Origin: Negativicutes bacterium
Lineage (GTDB): Bacteria; Bacillota; Negativicutes; JAGOZY01
Assembly (NCBI GenBank): GCA_018058445.1
Contig: JAGOZY010000002.1
Coordinates: forward strand, 1 to 16,979
Direction of reading: 5' to 3'
DNA length: 16,979 nt
In this document: piece after piece, positions 7,998-16,979 of the stretch
How positions within the stretch are numbered: the stretch's first letter is position 1
How the letters are laid out: every line of letters begins with the position of its first letter
The notes under the pieces: model-generated
The model's input: only the letters and a program-made list of their open reading frames with translations
Database searches by the model: none
Told to the model about the DNA's origin: nothing
Program-made: the position numbers and the translations under genes

Positions 7998-8360
7998 TTG
8001 TTCGCAAAGATTAAGCGTAACGAAAACCGAAAAGAGCGACATCGCCGGATGCGCCGCCACTTGGCTGGCACAGAAGCCCGTCCTCGTCTCAACGTGTTCC
8101 GCAGCTTGAAGAACGTCTACGCCCAGCTTATCGATGATCAAACCGGCCGCACTCTGGCTGCTGCTTCGTCGCAAGACAAAGAAGCAAACCTCGAGTATGG
8201 CGGAAACATTGATGCGGCAAAAGTGGTCGGCAAGCTGATTGCACAACGAGCCCAAGCCCAGGGAATCACCCAAGTCGTCTTTGACCGTGGCGGTAATATC
8301 TACCATGGCCGTGTAGCGGCTTTGGCAGACGCTGCCCGTGAAGCTGGCTTGAAATTCTAA
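7998..8360 (+). CDS. rplR: 50S ribosomal protein L18 (uL18), TTG start
   Basis: L18 binds 5S rRNA together with L5 and joins it to the central protuberance. The 120 residues include [20 protein letters not shown], then [15 protein letters not shown] and the C-terminal [20 protein letters not shown], all typical. The TTG at 7998 is preceded by GAAAGGAGTG (7981-7990) at suitable spacing, and the upstream GTG is out of frame. The gene stands out in composition. My hand count over 8041-8340 gives 170 of 300 G+C (57 percent), against 43-45 percent in rplF and rpsE, and it favours C-ending codons and CGC arginine. Confidence 0.96.
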   Translation: MFAKIKRNENRKERHRRMRRHLAGTEARPRLNVFRSLKNVYAQLIDDQTGRTLAAASSQDKEANLEYGGNIDAAKVVGKLIAQRAQAQGITQVVFDRGGNIYHGRVAALADAAREAGLKF

Positions 8361-8379
8361 AAAAAAGGGAGGGAAAGTT

Positions 8380-8880
8380 GTGGCAAGATTCGATAATAAC
8401 GCATCCGAATTTAAAGAAAAAGTCGTTTTCATCAATCGAGTTGCCAAGGTTGTTAAGGGCGGACGTCGTTTCTCCTTTAGTGCTCTGGTTGTCGTCGGTG
8501 ATGAAAATGGTCGAGTTGGAAGCGGTTTAGGGAAAGCCGCTGAGGTTCCAGAAGCAATTCGTAAAGGCGTCGAAGACGCTAAGAAAAACCTCATTAAAGT
8601 TCCCTTGTATGGTAAAACTATTCCTCATCAATCCCTTGGGATTTTTGGGGCAGGTAAAGTCTTTATGAAACCTGCAAGTCCTGGTACTGGCGTTATCGCT
8701 GGTGGCCCTGCGCGTGCGGTTTTGGAACTGGCTGGTATTCATGATGTGCTCACTAAGTCTTTAGGTTCTTCGAATCCTAAGAACATGGTAGAGGCAACAT
8801 TGACAGCTTTAAAACAACTCAAACGTCCAGAAGACGTGGCTGCTCTCCGGGGCAAAAGCGTTCAGGAACTTTTGGGATAA
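8380..8880 (+). CDS. rpsE: 30S ribosomal protein S5 (uS5), GTG start
   Basis: S5 lies at the mRNA entry and affects decoding accuracy. The 166 residues carry the N-terminal double-stranded RNA binding region with [20 protein letters not shown] and [20 protein letters not shown]. Next comes the ribosomal S5 C-terminal domain with [19 protein letters not shown] and [21 protein letters not shown] upstream supports the GTG at 8380, and the product then begins VARFDNN. The rpmD binding site overlaps its stop codon. Confidence 0.97.
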   Translation: MARFDNNASEFKEKVVFINRVAKVVKGGRRFSFSALVVVGDENGRVGSGLGKAAEVPEAIRKGVEDAKKNLIKVPLYGKTIPHQSLGIFGAGKVFMKPASPGTGVIAGGPARAVLELAGIHDVLTKSLGSSNPKNMVEATLTALKQLKRPEDVAALRGKSVQELLG

Positions 8881-8894
8881 GGAGGATTTTGACC

Positions 8895-9083
8895 ATGGCG
8901 AAACAAATCAAAATCACCCTCACCCGAAGCCTGATCGGCCGCCCAAAGGATCAACGGGAAACTGTTGTTGCTCTGGGACTCCGGAAGACCAATAGCTCCG
9001 TGGTGAAGGATGTTAACCCAGCAATTACTGGAATGGTTCACAAAGTACGGCATCTCGTCACTGTTGAAGATGTGGCAGAGTAA
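8895..9083 (+). CDS. rpmD: 50S ribosomal protein L30 (uL30)
   Basis: L30 is a small protein of the 50S subunit that is missing from some bacterial lineages. The 62 residues include [20 protein letters not shown] and [20 protein letters not shown], close to the family consensus. I chose the ATG at 8895, where AAGGAGG (8879-8885) sits at about 9 nt. A TTG two codons upstream is less likely. The gene lies between rpsE and rplO as expected, and the rplO binding site overlaps its stop. Confidence 0.96.
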   Translation: MAKQIKITLTRSLIGRPKDQRETVVALGLRKTNSSVVKDVNPAITGMVHKVRHLVTVEDVAE

Positions 9084-9095
9084 GGAGGTTCGCAG

Positions 9096-9536
9096 ATGAA
9101 ATTGCATGAACTTTCTCCAGCACCGGGATCAAAATCCAAACGTGTGCGTGTAGGTCGCGGCCTTGGCAGTGGCTTGGGGAAAACTAGTGGTCGAGGACAT
9201 AAAGGCCAAAACTCTCGTAGCGGTGGCGGAACTCGCCCTGGCTTCGAAGGTGGTCAACGTCCTTTGTACCTGCGTATTCCTAAGCGAGGATTTACTAATA
9301 TTTTCGCAAAAGAATATGTTGCTCTTAATGTAGTGGAACTAAATCGTTTTGAAGATGGTGCGATTGTGGATCCTGTTACCCTGATTGAAATCGGTCTGAT
9401 TAAAAATGTCCGTGATGGCATTCGTATCTTAGGATCCGGCGACTTGACTCGCAAATTGACCGTTCGGGCACACGGATTTACAAAAACTGCCGCTGAAAAA
9501 ATACAAGCAGCAGGCGGCTCCATCGAGGTGATCTAA
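9096..9536 (+). CDS. rplO: 50S ribosomal protein L15 (uL15)
   Basis: L15 binds 23S rRNA in the late stage of 50S assembly. Its N-terminal half is an extended Gly/Arg/Lys-rich tail and its C-terminal half is globular. The 146 residues begin [20 protein letters not shown] and contain [36 protein letters not shown] and the C-terminal [22 protein letters not shown] overlaps the rpmD stop. The gene ends one base before secY, and its last codons hold the secY binding site GAGGTGAT. Confidence 0.97.
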   Translation: MKLHELSPAPGSKSKRVRVGRGLGSGLGKTSGRGHKGQNSRSGGGTRPGFEGGQRPLYLRIPKRGFTNIFAKEYVALNVVELNRFEDGAIVDPVTLIEIGLIKNVRDGIRILGSGDLTRKLTVRAHGFTKTAAEKIQAAGGSIEVI

Positions 9537-9537
9537 C

Positions 9538-11459
<1,922 letters not shown>

Positions 11460-11460
11460 G

Positions 11461-12207
11461 ATGATAACTCTTAAAACTCCTCAGGAAATTGAGAAAATGC
11501 GTAAAGCCGGACGAGTTGTAGCTACTACACTCGAAGCGCTGAGAGCAGCCGCTCAGGTTGGAATGACTACAGGTGATCTAGACGAATTGGCTCGTCAAAA
11601 GATAGCTGAGGCGGGGGCAATCCCGAGCTTTAAAGGCTATCATGGCTTTCCTGGCCATATCTGCGCTTCAGTCAATGAAGAGGTAGTTCATGGCATACCG
11701 GGTAACCGGGTTCTTAAAGAAGGAGACATCCTCAGTGTGGATTTAGGCGCTATTGTGGAAGGGTATCATGGAGATTCTGCGATTACTTTTCCGATTGGCT
11801 CTATTTCATCTGAGATTCAATTATTGCTTCAAGTGACGGAAGAAAGCTTGTACAAAGGAATTCAGGCAGCGATCGTTGGAAATCGCCTTGGTGATGTGTC
11901 CAGCGCTATCCAGACTCATGTGGATTCATATCAGTTTGGTATCGTTCGTGAATTTGTTGGGCATGGTATCGGAAGTCAGATGCATGAAGATCCGAAAATC
12001 CCTAACTACGGTCCTCCACACCAGGGTCCTCTCCTCAAAGCAGGGATGACATTGGCCATTGAGCCGATGGTGAATTTGGGAACTCCGGATGTTCGCATTT
12101 TGGACGACCAATGGACAGTTGTGACCAGGGACGGAAAGCCTTCCGCTCATTTTGAACACACCATTTTGATAACAGAAAATGGGCCGGAAATACTGACTCG
12201 TCCATGA
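11461..12207 (+). CDS. map: Methionine aminopeptidase, type I
   Basis: This enzyme removes the initiator methionine from nascent proteins after deformylation. The 248 residues match the type I family. The five metal ligands are all visible: D94 and D105 (in VDLGAI and YHGDSAITF), H168 (VGHGIG), E201 (AIEPMVN) and E232 (FEHTILI). H77 and H175 correspond to the conserved active-site histidines. The ATG lies one base after the adk stop, with GAGGGAG inside adk as the binding site. The N-terminus [16 protein letters not shown] is the family start. In many clostridia a small KOW protein follows, but here infA comes directly. Confidence 0.97.
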   Translation: MITLKTPQEIEKMRKAGRVVATTLEALRAAAQVGMTTGDLDELARQKIAEAGAIPSFKGYHGFPGHICASVNEEVVHGIPGNRVLKEGDILSVDLGAIVEGYHGDSAITFPIGSISSEIQLLLQVTEESLYKGIQAAIVGNRLGDVSSAIQTHVDSYQFGIVREFVGHGIGSQMHEDPKIPNYGPPHQGPLLKAGMTLAIEPMVNLGTPDVRILDDQWTVVTRDGKPSAHFEHTILITENGPEILTRP

Positions 12208-12238
12208 GTCAAACTCAGACCTAAAAGGAGGGAACAGT

Positions 12239-12457
12239 GTGGCTAAACAAGATGCAATTGAAGTAGAGGGTACCGTAGTAGAAGCATTGCCGAATGCGAT
12301 GTTCCAAGTGAAACTCGAAAACGGGCACATGGTACTGGCTCATGTATCAGGAAAAATTCGGATGAATTTCATTCGAATCCTTCCTGGAGATCGAGTCACT
12401 CTCGAACTCACTCCATACGATTTGACCCGCGGTCGAATTACGTACCGCTTCAAATAA
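12239..12457 (+). CDS. infA: Translation initiation factor IF-1, GTG start
   Basis: IF-1 is a 72-residue OB-fold protein that blocks the 30S A site during initiation. The sequence [20 protein letters not shown] and the segments [18 protein letters not shown] and [18 protein letters not shown] are nearly the consensus. The GTG at 12239 follows AAAGGAGGG (12224-12232). A GTG two bases earlier is out of frame. The 31-nt gap after map contains no gene. Confidence 0.98.
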   Translation: MAKQDAIEVEGTVVEALPNAMFQVKLENGHMVLAHVSGKIRMNFIRILPGDRVTLELTPYDLTRGRITYRFK

Positions 12458-12495
12458 GAGTAGCGACAGGCAGTGCCGAAAAAGGAGGATTCGTC

Positions 12496-12609
12496 ATGAA
12501 GGTACAACCTTCGGTTAAACCGATTTGTGAAAAATGTAAGATCATCAAACGGCACGGACGGGTCATGGTGATCTGTGAAAACCCAAAACATAAACAAAAA
12601 CAAGGATAA
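12496..12609 (+). CDS. rpmJ: 50S ribosomal protein L36, zinc-binding form (bL36)
   Basis: This 37-residue gene is too short for most length cut-offs but is clear. It starts [20 protein letters not shown] and ends with [10 protein letters not shown], almost identical to bacterial L36. The zinc ligands C11, C14, C27 and H32 are all present, so this is the zinc-containing form. AAAGGAGGA at 12481-12489 precedes the ATG. The position between infA and rpsM is the standard one. L36 stabilises 23S rRNA near the base of the L7/L12 stalk. Confidence 0.97.
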   Translation: MKVQPSVKPICEKCKIIKRHGRVMVICENPKHKQKQG

Positions 12610-12627
12610 GATAGGGAGGTGCATTGA

Positions 12628-12999
12628 ATGGCTCGTATTGCCGGCGTGGATTTACCTCGTGAAAAACGGGTAGAAATCGCTTTGACCTATATTTTCGGAA
12701 TTGGTCTAACTCTCTCAAAAGAGATTTTAGCTAAAACCGAAATCAACCCAGATATTCGGGTAAAAGACCTCAGCGAAGAGCAAGTTTCTAAAGTTCGTGA
12801 AATTCTTGATAAAGAATACAAAGTTGAAGGGGACCTTCGTCGTGAAGAAGCTCTCAATATTAAGCGACTGATCGAAATTGGCTCCTACCGGGGAAAACGT
12901 CACCGAATGGGTCTTCCTGTACGAGGGCAAAAGACCAAAACCAATGCCCGTACTCGTAAAGGACCGAAACGTTCTGTTGGCGGTAAGAAGAAAAAATAG
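12628..12999 (+). CDS. rpsM: 30S ribosomal protein S13 (uS13)
   Basis: S13 lies at the top of the 30S head, contacts the P-site tRNA through its tail and forms bridges to the 50S subunit. The 123 residues begin [21 protein letters not shown] helical body follows, then [34 protein letters not shown] and a basic Lys-rich tail. TAGGGAGGTG (12612-12621) precedes the ATG. This is the first gene of the alpha section. In E. coli the S4 autoregulatory site is just upstream of it, but the gap here is only 18 nt. Confidence 0.97.
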   Translation: MARIAGVDLPREKRVEIALTYIFGIGLTLSKEILAKTEINPDIRVKDLSEEQVSKVREILDKEYKVEGDLRREEALNIKRLIEIGSYRGKRHRMGLPVRGQKTKTNARTRKGPKRSVGGKKKK

Positions 13000-13018
13000 T
13001 ACCGGGGAGGGATAAAGA

Positions 13019-13411
13019 TTGGCAGCGAAAAAAGTAGTTCGCACGAAGCGTAAAGAACGAAAAAATATTGAACAGGGTCGGGCTTATATCCACTCTACAT
13101 TCAATAACACCATTGTGACCCTTACTGACCCTCGTGGAAATGCACTTTCCTGGGCCAGTGCTGGCGGAATGGGATTCCGTGGTTCCCGTAAAAGTACTCC
13201 CTTCGCAGCCCAAATGGCAGCGGAAACAGCAGCGAAAGCTGCAATGGAGCACGGACTTCGAATTATCGAAGTATATGTAAAAGGACCAGGAAGCGGTCGG
13301 GAAGCGGCCATCCGCTCCCTACAGGCGACAGGTCTTGAAGTACAGATGATTAAAGACACGACTCCAATTCCGCATAACGGATGCCGTCCGCCAAAACGTC
13401 GTCGGGTTTAA
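13019..13411 (+). CDS. rpsK: 30S ribosomal protein S11 (uS11), TTG start
   Basis: S11 is part of the 30S platform and touches mRNA near the Shine-Dalgarno helix. The 130 residues show the family segments [55 protein letters not shown] and [18 protein letters not shown]. The TTG at 13019 follows GGGGAGGGA at usual spacing, and the product then begins [12 protein letters not shown], as expected. No ATG is available in frame at this point. Confidence 0.96.
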   Translation: MAAKKVVRTKRKERKNIEQGRAYIHSTFNNTIVTLTDPRGNALSWASAGGMGFRGSRKSTPFAAQMAAETAAKAAMEHGLRIIEVYVKGPGSGREAAIRSLQATGLEVQMIKDTTPIPHNGCRPPKRRRV

Positions 13412-13436
13412 TCACGCAGGGAGGTGTAGAAAGTAA

Positions 13437-14066
13437 ATGGCACGATATACAGAAGCGGCTTGCCGTCAATGCCGTCGAGAAGGGCTTAAACTCTTTCTCA
13501 AAGGCGATAAATGTTACTCGGATAAATGTGCATTCAGCCGTCGGGGTTATGTACCTGGACAGCACGGACATGCACGTCCGAAAAAAGCCTCTGAATATGG
13601 TCTGCAATTGCGAGAAAAACAAAAAGCTCGCCGAGTATATGGAGTTCTTGAAAAACAGTTCCGCCTATACTTCGCTAAAGCAGATCGTCAAAAAGGTGTA
13701 ACCGGTACAAATCTACTCGTTCTTTTAGAGCGTCGTATTGATAATATTGTTTTCCGTTTGGGATTGGCTGAAAGCCGTAACCAAGCTCGACAATTGGTTC
13801 GACACGGACACTTTGCTGTGAATGGCAAGAAGGTCAATATTCCTTCTTTCCAAGTCAAAGCGGGTGATGTAGTATCTGTTCGGGAAGGCTCGAAATCTTC
13901 TTCCATCTTTAAAGAGTTGGCTGAAGCGCGCCCTCAGCGCACCCTGCCTTTGTGGGTTGAAGCTGACGCAGCTGAATTAAGTGGAAAAGTCGCTCGCTAC
14001 CCAAATCGGGAAGAGATCGATACCCCAGTTAATGAACAGCTTATCGTCGAGCTGTACTCCCGATAA
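13437..14066 (+). CDS. rpsD: 30S ribosomal protein S4, zinc-binding form (uS4)
   Basis: S4 nucleates 16S rRNA assembly and affects decoding fidelity. The 209-residue product has a four-cysteine zinc motif at C9, C12, C26 and C31. Bacillus subtilis S4, about 200 residues, lacks it. An S4 RNA-binding fold follows, with [20 protein letters not shown] and [20 protein letters not shown]. The location inside the alpha section agrees with clostridial and proteobacterial gene order; in Bacillus rpsD lies elsewhere with its own leader. GGGAGGTG precedes the ATG. Its stop is followed by a 48-nt gap before rpoA, the longest gap within the cluster. Confidence 0.97.
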   Translation: MARYTEAACRQCRREGLKLFLKGDKCYSDKCAFSRRGYVPGQHGHARPKKASEYGLQLREKQKARRVYGVLEKQFRLYFAKADRQKGVTGTNLLVLLERRIDNIVFRLGLAESRNQARQLVRHGHFAVNGKKVNIPSFQVKAGDVVSVREGSKSSSIFKELAEARPQRTLPLWVEADAAELSGKVARYPNREEIDTPVNEQLIVELYSR

Positions 14067-14114
14067 GGCCTAAAGATCGAATGAACATCGGTCTGATGAA
14101 GGGAGGCGTAATAC

Positions 14115-15083
14115 ATGATTGAAATGGAAAAAAGACGTATTGAAGTGGTTGAGAGCAGCCAAGAGGGTCATAAACTTTTTGGTCGCTTTGAATGCGAGCC
14201 TTTGGAACGTGGATATGGAACTACGCTTGGCAATAGCTTACGGCGTATGCTTCTGTCTTCTCTTTCAGGAGCGGCAGTCACTTCAATTCGGATTGAAGGA
14301 GTCCTTCACGAATTTTCTACGATTCCCGGAGTACGGGAAGATGTCACAGACATCATCCTTAATCTGAAAGACTTGCGTCTGAAGATGGAAGGAAACGAAC
14401 CTACTGTCCTTCGAATTGAATTCGACGGAGAGGGAGAGCTACGAGCGGAGCACATCATTGCTCCATCGGAAGTAGAAGTTCTGAATAAAGAACTCTCCAT
14501 CGCAACCTTGGATAAAGGCGCGCGATTAGTGATGGAACTGACTGTAGAAAAAGGAAAAGGATATGTTCCTGCTGATAAAAATAAAAAATCCGATCAAACA
14601 ATCGGTGTCATCCCAATCGATGCGATTTTCTCGCCAATTTTGCGAGTCAATTATGCCGTTACGGATACCCGAGTCGGAAATGTCACTAACTATGACAAAC
14701 TTATTTTGGAAGTCTGGACAGATGGCAGCATTCGTCCAGAAGAAGCAGTGAGCGAAGCGGCAGATACGATGATTGGTCATTTACGCCAATTTAGAGAAGT
14801 CGCTGGAATTGTTTTTGATCTAGAAGTCGAAGGAGAACTCGCTGCTACAACCAGTGAGGGAACTACCGGAAGCCCAATGGATCAGATGACAATTGAAGAT
14901 TTGGATCTTTCTGTACGGTCTTATAACTGTCTTAAACGAGCAGGAATTAACACTGTTGCAGAGCTGGTCGCCAAATCCGAGGACGAAATGATGAAGGTCC
15001 GTAACTTGGGCCGTAAATCCCTGGATGAGGTGAAGAAAAAACTTGGTGATTTGGAACTGGCTTTAGCTGGCTCTGAAGACTAA
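14115..15083 (+). CDS. rpoA: RNA polymerase alpha subunit
   Basis: RpoA dimerises to start assembly of RNA polymerase, and its C-terminal domain binds UP elements and activators. The 322 residues are slightly longer than the 314 of Bacillus. The N-terminal domain (about 1-235) has [20 protein letters not shown] and [18 protein letters not shown] linker rich in Thr, Glu and Gly follows. The C-terminal domain (about 258-315) includes [16 protein letters not shown], whose Arg corresponds to E. coli R265, and [26 protein letters not shown] lies well placed before the ATG. Confidence 0.98.
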   Translation: MIEMEKRRIEVVESSQEGHKLFGRFECEPLERGYGTTLGNSLRRMLLSSLSGAAVTSIRIEGVLHEFSTIPGVREDVTDIILNLKDLRLKMEGNEPTVLRIEFDGEGELRAEHIIAPSEVEVLNKELSIATLDKGARLVMELTVEKGKGYVPADKNKKSDQTIGVIPIDAIFSPILRVNYAVTDTRVGNVTNYDKLILEVWTDGSIRPEEAVSEAADTMIGHLRQFREVAGIVFDLEVEGELAATTSEGTTGSPMDQMTIEDLDLSVRSYNCLKRAGINTVAELVAKSEDEMMKVRNLGRKSLDEVKKKLGDLELALAGSED

Positions 15084-15107
15084 GGAATCGGAACAGGAGG
15101 GAAACAG

Positions 15108-15446
15108 ATGGCTTACCGAAAACTGGGCCGTAACTCCAGCGCCCGAAAAGCTTTGTTCCGTAGCGTCATCGTTGCGCTCTTCACCCATGAGCGAATCGAA
15201 ACTACAGAAGCAAAGGCTAAAGAAATTAGCGGATTAGCTGAGAAATTGATTACATTGGCCAAGCGGGGAGACCTGCATGCTCGTCGGCAAGTTCTTTCTG
15301 CAATCGTAGACGAAGATGCTACTCGTAAACTTTTCGACACTATTGCACCAAGATATGCTGAACGTCCGGGTGGCTACACTCGAATCATGAAGCTGGGAAA
15401 TCGTCGGGGCGACGCAGCTCCAATGGTGATTTTTGAGTTAGTCTAG
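15108..15446 (+). CDS. rplQ: 50S ribosomal protein L17 (bL17)
   Basis: L17 lies near the tunnel exit of the 50S subunit. The 112 residues begin [20 protein letters not shown] and contain [20 protein letters not shown] and the ending [20 protein letters not shown], all diagnostic. ACAGGAGGG precedes the ATG. It is the last gene of the ribosomal cluster. The 199-nt region after it is non-coding and structured, and the ecf genes begin beyond it. Confidence 0.98.
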   Translation: MAYRKLGRNSSARKALFRSVIVALFTHERIETTEAKAKEISGLAEKLITLAKRGDLHARRQVLSAIVDEDATRKLFDTIAPRYAERPGGYTRIMKLGNRRGDAAPMVIFELV

Positions 15447-15480
15447 AACTGACTCATCCCATACAATTGAACAGGAAAAT

Positions 15481-15580
15481 CTGCTTGGCGTTCGCCCGAC
15501 TTAGAGGAGTTTATCTCACTTAAGTCGGGTGGCAGGGCCGAGCGATTATGAGGCGGCCCTTGCAGTCGTCTCTTTTTTTT
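15481..15580 (+). promoter_or_regulatory. Structured element between rplQ and ecfA1, possible attenuator
   Basis: Several helices can be drawn. Helix 1 pairs 15493-15503 with 15521-15531 (CCCGACTTA with TAAGTCGGG, extended by two pairs); GAG/CTC can form inside its loop. Helix 2 pairs 15532-15540 with 15554-15563 (GCAGGGCCG with CGGCCCTTGC, one bulged T). Helix 3 pairs 15550-15555 with 15567-15572 and is directly followed by eight Ts. Helices 2 and 3 share bases and cannot form together, and an outer helix CTGC (15481-15484) with GCAG (15532-15535) would also compete with helix 2. This could be an attenuator for ecfA or just a complex 3' end of the rplQ transcript. The rest of 15447-15645 holds the promoter candidate below and otherwise nothing I recognise. 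Confidence 0.5.
15550..15580 (+). terminator. Likely intrinsic terminator after rplQ
   Basis: GAGGCG (15550-15555) pairs with CGTCTC (15567-15572), six pairs with one G-U and an 11-nt loop, and TTTTTTTT (15573-15580) follows at once. On its own it is a modest terminator. The GC-rich helix at 15532-15563 would disrupt it and leave 9 nt before the U-tract, so termination may be partial or conditional. Confidence 0.55.
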
Positions 15581-15588
15581 ATTATAGT
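15560..15588 (+). promoter_or_regulatory. Candidate promoter for the ecf genes
   Basis: TTGCAG (15560-15565) is 17 nt from TATAGT (15583-15588). It shares the TTGCA -35 core and 17-nt spacer with the S10 promoter at 206-234. The -35 is weak against consensus (three of six bases), while the -10 matches five of six. The terminator U-tract lies in its spacer. Transcripts would start near 15595 and give a leader of about 50 nt before ecfA1. Confidence 0.4.
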
Positions 15589-15645
15589 GAGAGATAGAAT
15601 TGCACAATTCAGTTCGAAATATATGAAGACTGGGTGGGACGTACC

Positions 15646-16485
15646 ATGATCGAAGTAAAAGATCTTAGCTATCAATATCCTCAAGGAATGGACGAAGAGC
15701 CTTTAATGGCCTTGGATCAAGTGACTCTGAGTGTTCACACCGGTCAATTTCTTGTTATTTTAGGTAGCAACGGATCTGGAAAATCAACTTTAGCGAAGCA
15801 CTTAAACGGTATGCTTCTGCCGACGAGTGGAAGTTGTCATATTGCTGGCATGGATACTCGAGATGAACAATATTTGTGGAAAATCCGCGAAAAAGTGGGT
15901 ATGGTATTTCAGAACCCAGACAATCAAATTGTTGCTGCGATCGTTGAGGAAGATGTGGCTTTTGGCCCAGAGAATTTAGGGGTTGAACCAGAAGAAATTC
16001 GCCGCCGGGTTGACGAATCTTTAGCGCAAGTAGGAATGAGTGAATATTCGTCTCACGCACCGCACCTGCTTTCAGGTGGACAAAAGCAGAGGGTTGCGAT
16101 TGCCGGTGTTTTAGCGATGCATCCAGATTATTTGATCTTAGATGAATCGACAGCGATGCTTGATCCAGAAGGACGATCAGAAGTTCTTGATGTTCTTAGA
16201 AAATTACGAAAAAACACAGGTATCACCGTTATTTTAATCACCCATCACATGGAAGAGGCTCTAGAGGCCGATCGAGTACTCGTGATGGATCAAGGAAAGA
16301 TTTTATTAGATGGTTCGCCTGAAGCTGTTTTTATGCAAGAAAAATTGATTATTCAAGCAGGGCTTGAAGTTCCTGTCACGGTTGGGCTGATGAATGAGCT
16401 TCAAAGCCTTGGGATCACCTTGGATGAAGGATTCAAATTAGATGAGTTGGTGGAGAGTTTATGTCGATTAAAGTCCAAAAACTGA
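15646..16485 (+). CDS. ecfA1: ECF transporter ATPase EcfA1
   Basis: EcfA1 is one of the two ATPases of the energy-coupling factor module, which with EcfT and exchangeable S components imports vitamins and metal ions. The 279 residues have Walker [10 protein letters not shown] (40-48), Q-loop Q89 in [11 protein letters not shown] signature LSGGQKQR (142-149), Walker B YLILDE (162-167) followed by STAMLDP, and H-loop H200. FQNPDNQ and AFGPENLG are typical of Ecf/CbiO ATPases. The ATG at 15646 is preceded by a weak GGGTGGGAC; a GTG four codons upstream overlaps this element. The order after rplQ matches other Bacillota. The substrate cannot be told from this subunit. Confidence 0.94.
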   Translation: MIEVKDLSYQYPQGMDEEPLMALDQVTLSVHTGQFLVILGSNGSGKSTLAKHLNGMLLPTSGSCHIAGMDTRDEQYLWKIREKVGMVFQNPDNQIVAAIVEEDVAFGPENLGVEPEEIRRRVDESLAQVGMSEYSSHAPHLLSGGQKQRVAIAGVLAMHPDYLILDESTAMLDPEGRSEVLDVLRKLRKNTGITVILITHHMEEALEADRVLVMDQGKILLDGSPEAVFMQEKLIIQAGLEVPVTVGLMNELQSLGITLDEGFKLDELVESLCRLKSKN

Positions 16486-16979
16486 CCCATACTTATATGC
16501 CAGGTATGGCTTTTGAGCGCACTGCACTGAAAGATATTGATTTTCAAATGGAGCGAGGTGAATTCGTCGGTCTGATTGGTCACACTGGCTCTGGTAAATC
16601 TACGCTTATTCAATTGATTATCGGCCTTTTGAAACCTACTGCGGGAAAAGTGTACGTCGACGGTTTTAATATCCATGAAAAGGGAAAAGCGAGCTTGCTC
16701 GCTCGCCGGAAAATTGGAATGGTTTTTCAATATCCAGAACATCAGCTTTTTGAAGAAACGATTGAAGCAGATGTCGCTTTTGGTCCGAAAAATCTCGAAT
16801 TATCCGAAGAGGAAATTCAAAGACGGGTCAAAAAAGCTTTAGAGTTTGTAGGGCTTGATTATGAGACATATAAAGATCGTTCGCCTTTTCAATTAAGTGG
16901 TGGTCAAAGAAGGCGAGTTGCAATTGCTGGGGTTTTGGCACTAGAGCCAGAAATTCTGATCCTAGATGAGCCCTCGGCT
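16461..16979 (+). CDS. ecfA2: ECF transporter ATPase EcfA2 (partial)
   Basis: The frame from the ATG at 16461 is open to the window end (173 codons, no stop), so the gene is cut by the window. It is the partner ATPase of EcfA1. Visible motifs are Walker [10 protein letters not shown] (40-48), Q90 in FQYPEHQLF, signature LSGGQRRR (145-152) and Walker B EILILDE (164-170); PSA follows before the edge. [13 protein letters not shown] is characteristic of EcfA2. The start overlaps ecfA1 by 25 nt, with GGTGGAGAG upstream inside ecfA1, so translation is probably coupled and gives equal amounts of the heterodimer. ecfT is expected downstream. Confidence 0.93.
   Translation, partial: MSIKVQKLTHTYMPGMAFERTALKDIDFQMERGEFVGLIGHTGSGKSTLIQLIIGLLKPTAGKVYVDGFNIHEKGKASLLARRKIGMVFQYPEHQLFEETIEADVAFGPKNLELSEEEIQRRVKKALEFVGLDYETYKDRSPFQLSGGQRRRVAIAGVLALEPEILILDEPSA

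Noticed and set aside
15487..15496. GGCG-TT-CGCC hairpin, slightly like part of the fluoride riboswitch motif.
   Set aside because: The loop of two bases is too small, the rest of the fluoride motif is absent, and the bases fit better in the CCCGACTTA helix.
15515..15580. Resemblance of AAGTCGGGTGGCA plus a downstream terminator to the T-box antiterminator motif.
   Set aside because: Only about 80 nt of spacer precede it, too short for a Stem I with a specifier loop unless it lies in rplQ. The bases after GGGTGGCA do not follow the T-box consensus, and ecf genes are not usual T-box targets.

Overview
This window is the S10-spc-alpha ribosomal protein cluster of a member of the Bacillota (Firmicutes). 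It runs from the last codons of tuf (EF-Tu) to the first part of ecfA2. The gene order matches the conserved Gram-positive order. All genes are on the + strand, and nearly all have a strong AGGAGG-type ribosome binding site. Several features favour the Clostridia sensu lato (Peptococcaceae-like or Negativicutes-like lineages) over Bacillus: rpsD lies between rpsK and rpoA, S4 keeps its four-cysteine zinc motif, L24 has a C-terminal zinc ribbon, and L30 is present. I cannot name the genus. A KOW-domain gene that many clostridia carry between map and infA is absent.

Layout. Positions 1-75 are the 3' end of tuf, followed by a textbook intrinsic terminator (84-120). A sigma-A type promoter (206-234) then drives the cluster through a structured leader of about 137 nt (241-377). 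S10 section: rpsJ, rplC, rplD, rplW, rplB, rpsS, rplV, rpsC, rplP, rpmC, rpsQ. spc section: rplN, rplX, rplE, rpsN, rpsH, rplF, rplR, rpsE, rpmD, rplO, secY. These are followed by adk, map, infA and rpmJ, then the alpha section: rpsM, rpsK, rpsD, rpoA, rplQ. No convincing terminator or gap over 50 nt is seen between 378 and 15446, so 31 genes may form one transcription unit. Positions 15447-15645 hold a structured non-coding element with a terminator and a candidate promoter. The ECF transporter ATPase genes ecfA1 and ecfA2 (cut by the window end) follow.

How the genes work together. The ribosomal proteins, IF1 and methionine aminopeptidase make and mature proteins. SecY exports them and RpoA assembles RNA polymerase. 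Adk balances adenine nucleotides. EcfA1/EcfA2 power vitamin uptake together with EcfT and S components that lie outside the window.

The coding content is conserved housekeeping and I find no novel protein system. The parts most worth a second look are non-coding: the folded S10 leader, and the region between rplQ and ecfA1, where two mutually exclusive helices, a U-tract and a candidate promoter overlap. One gene, rplR, has clearly higher GC than its neighbours. GC and structure statements come from reading and counting by hand, without folding software.
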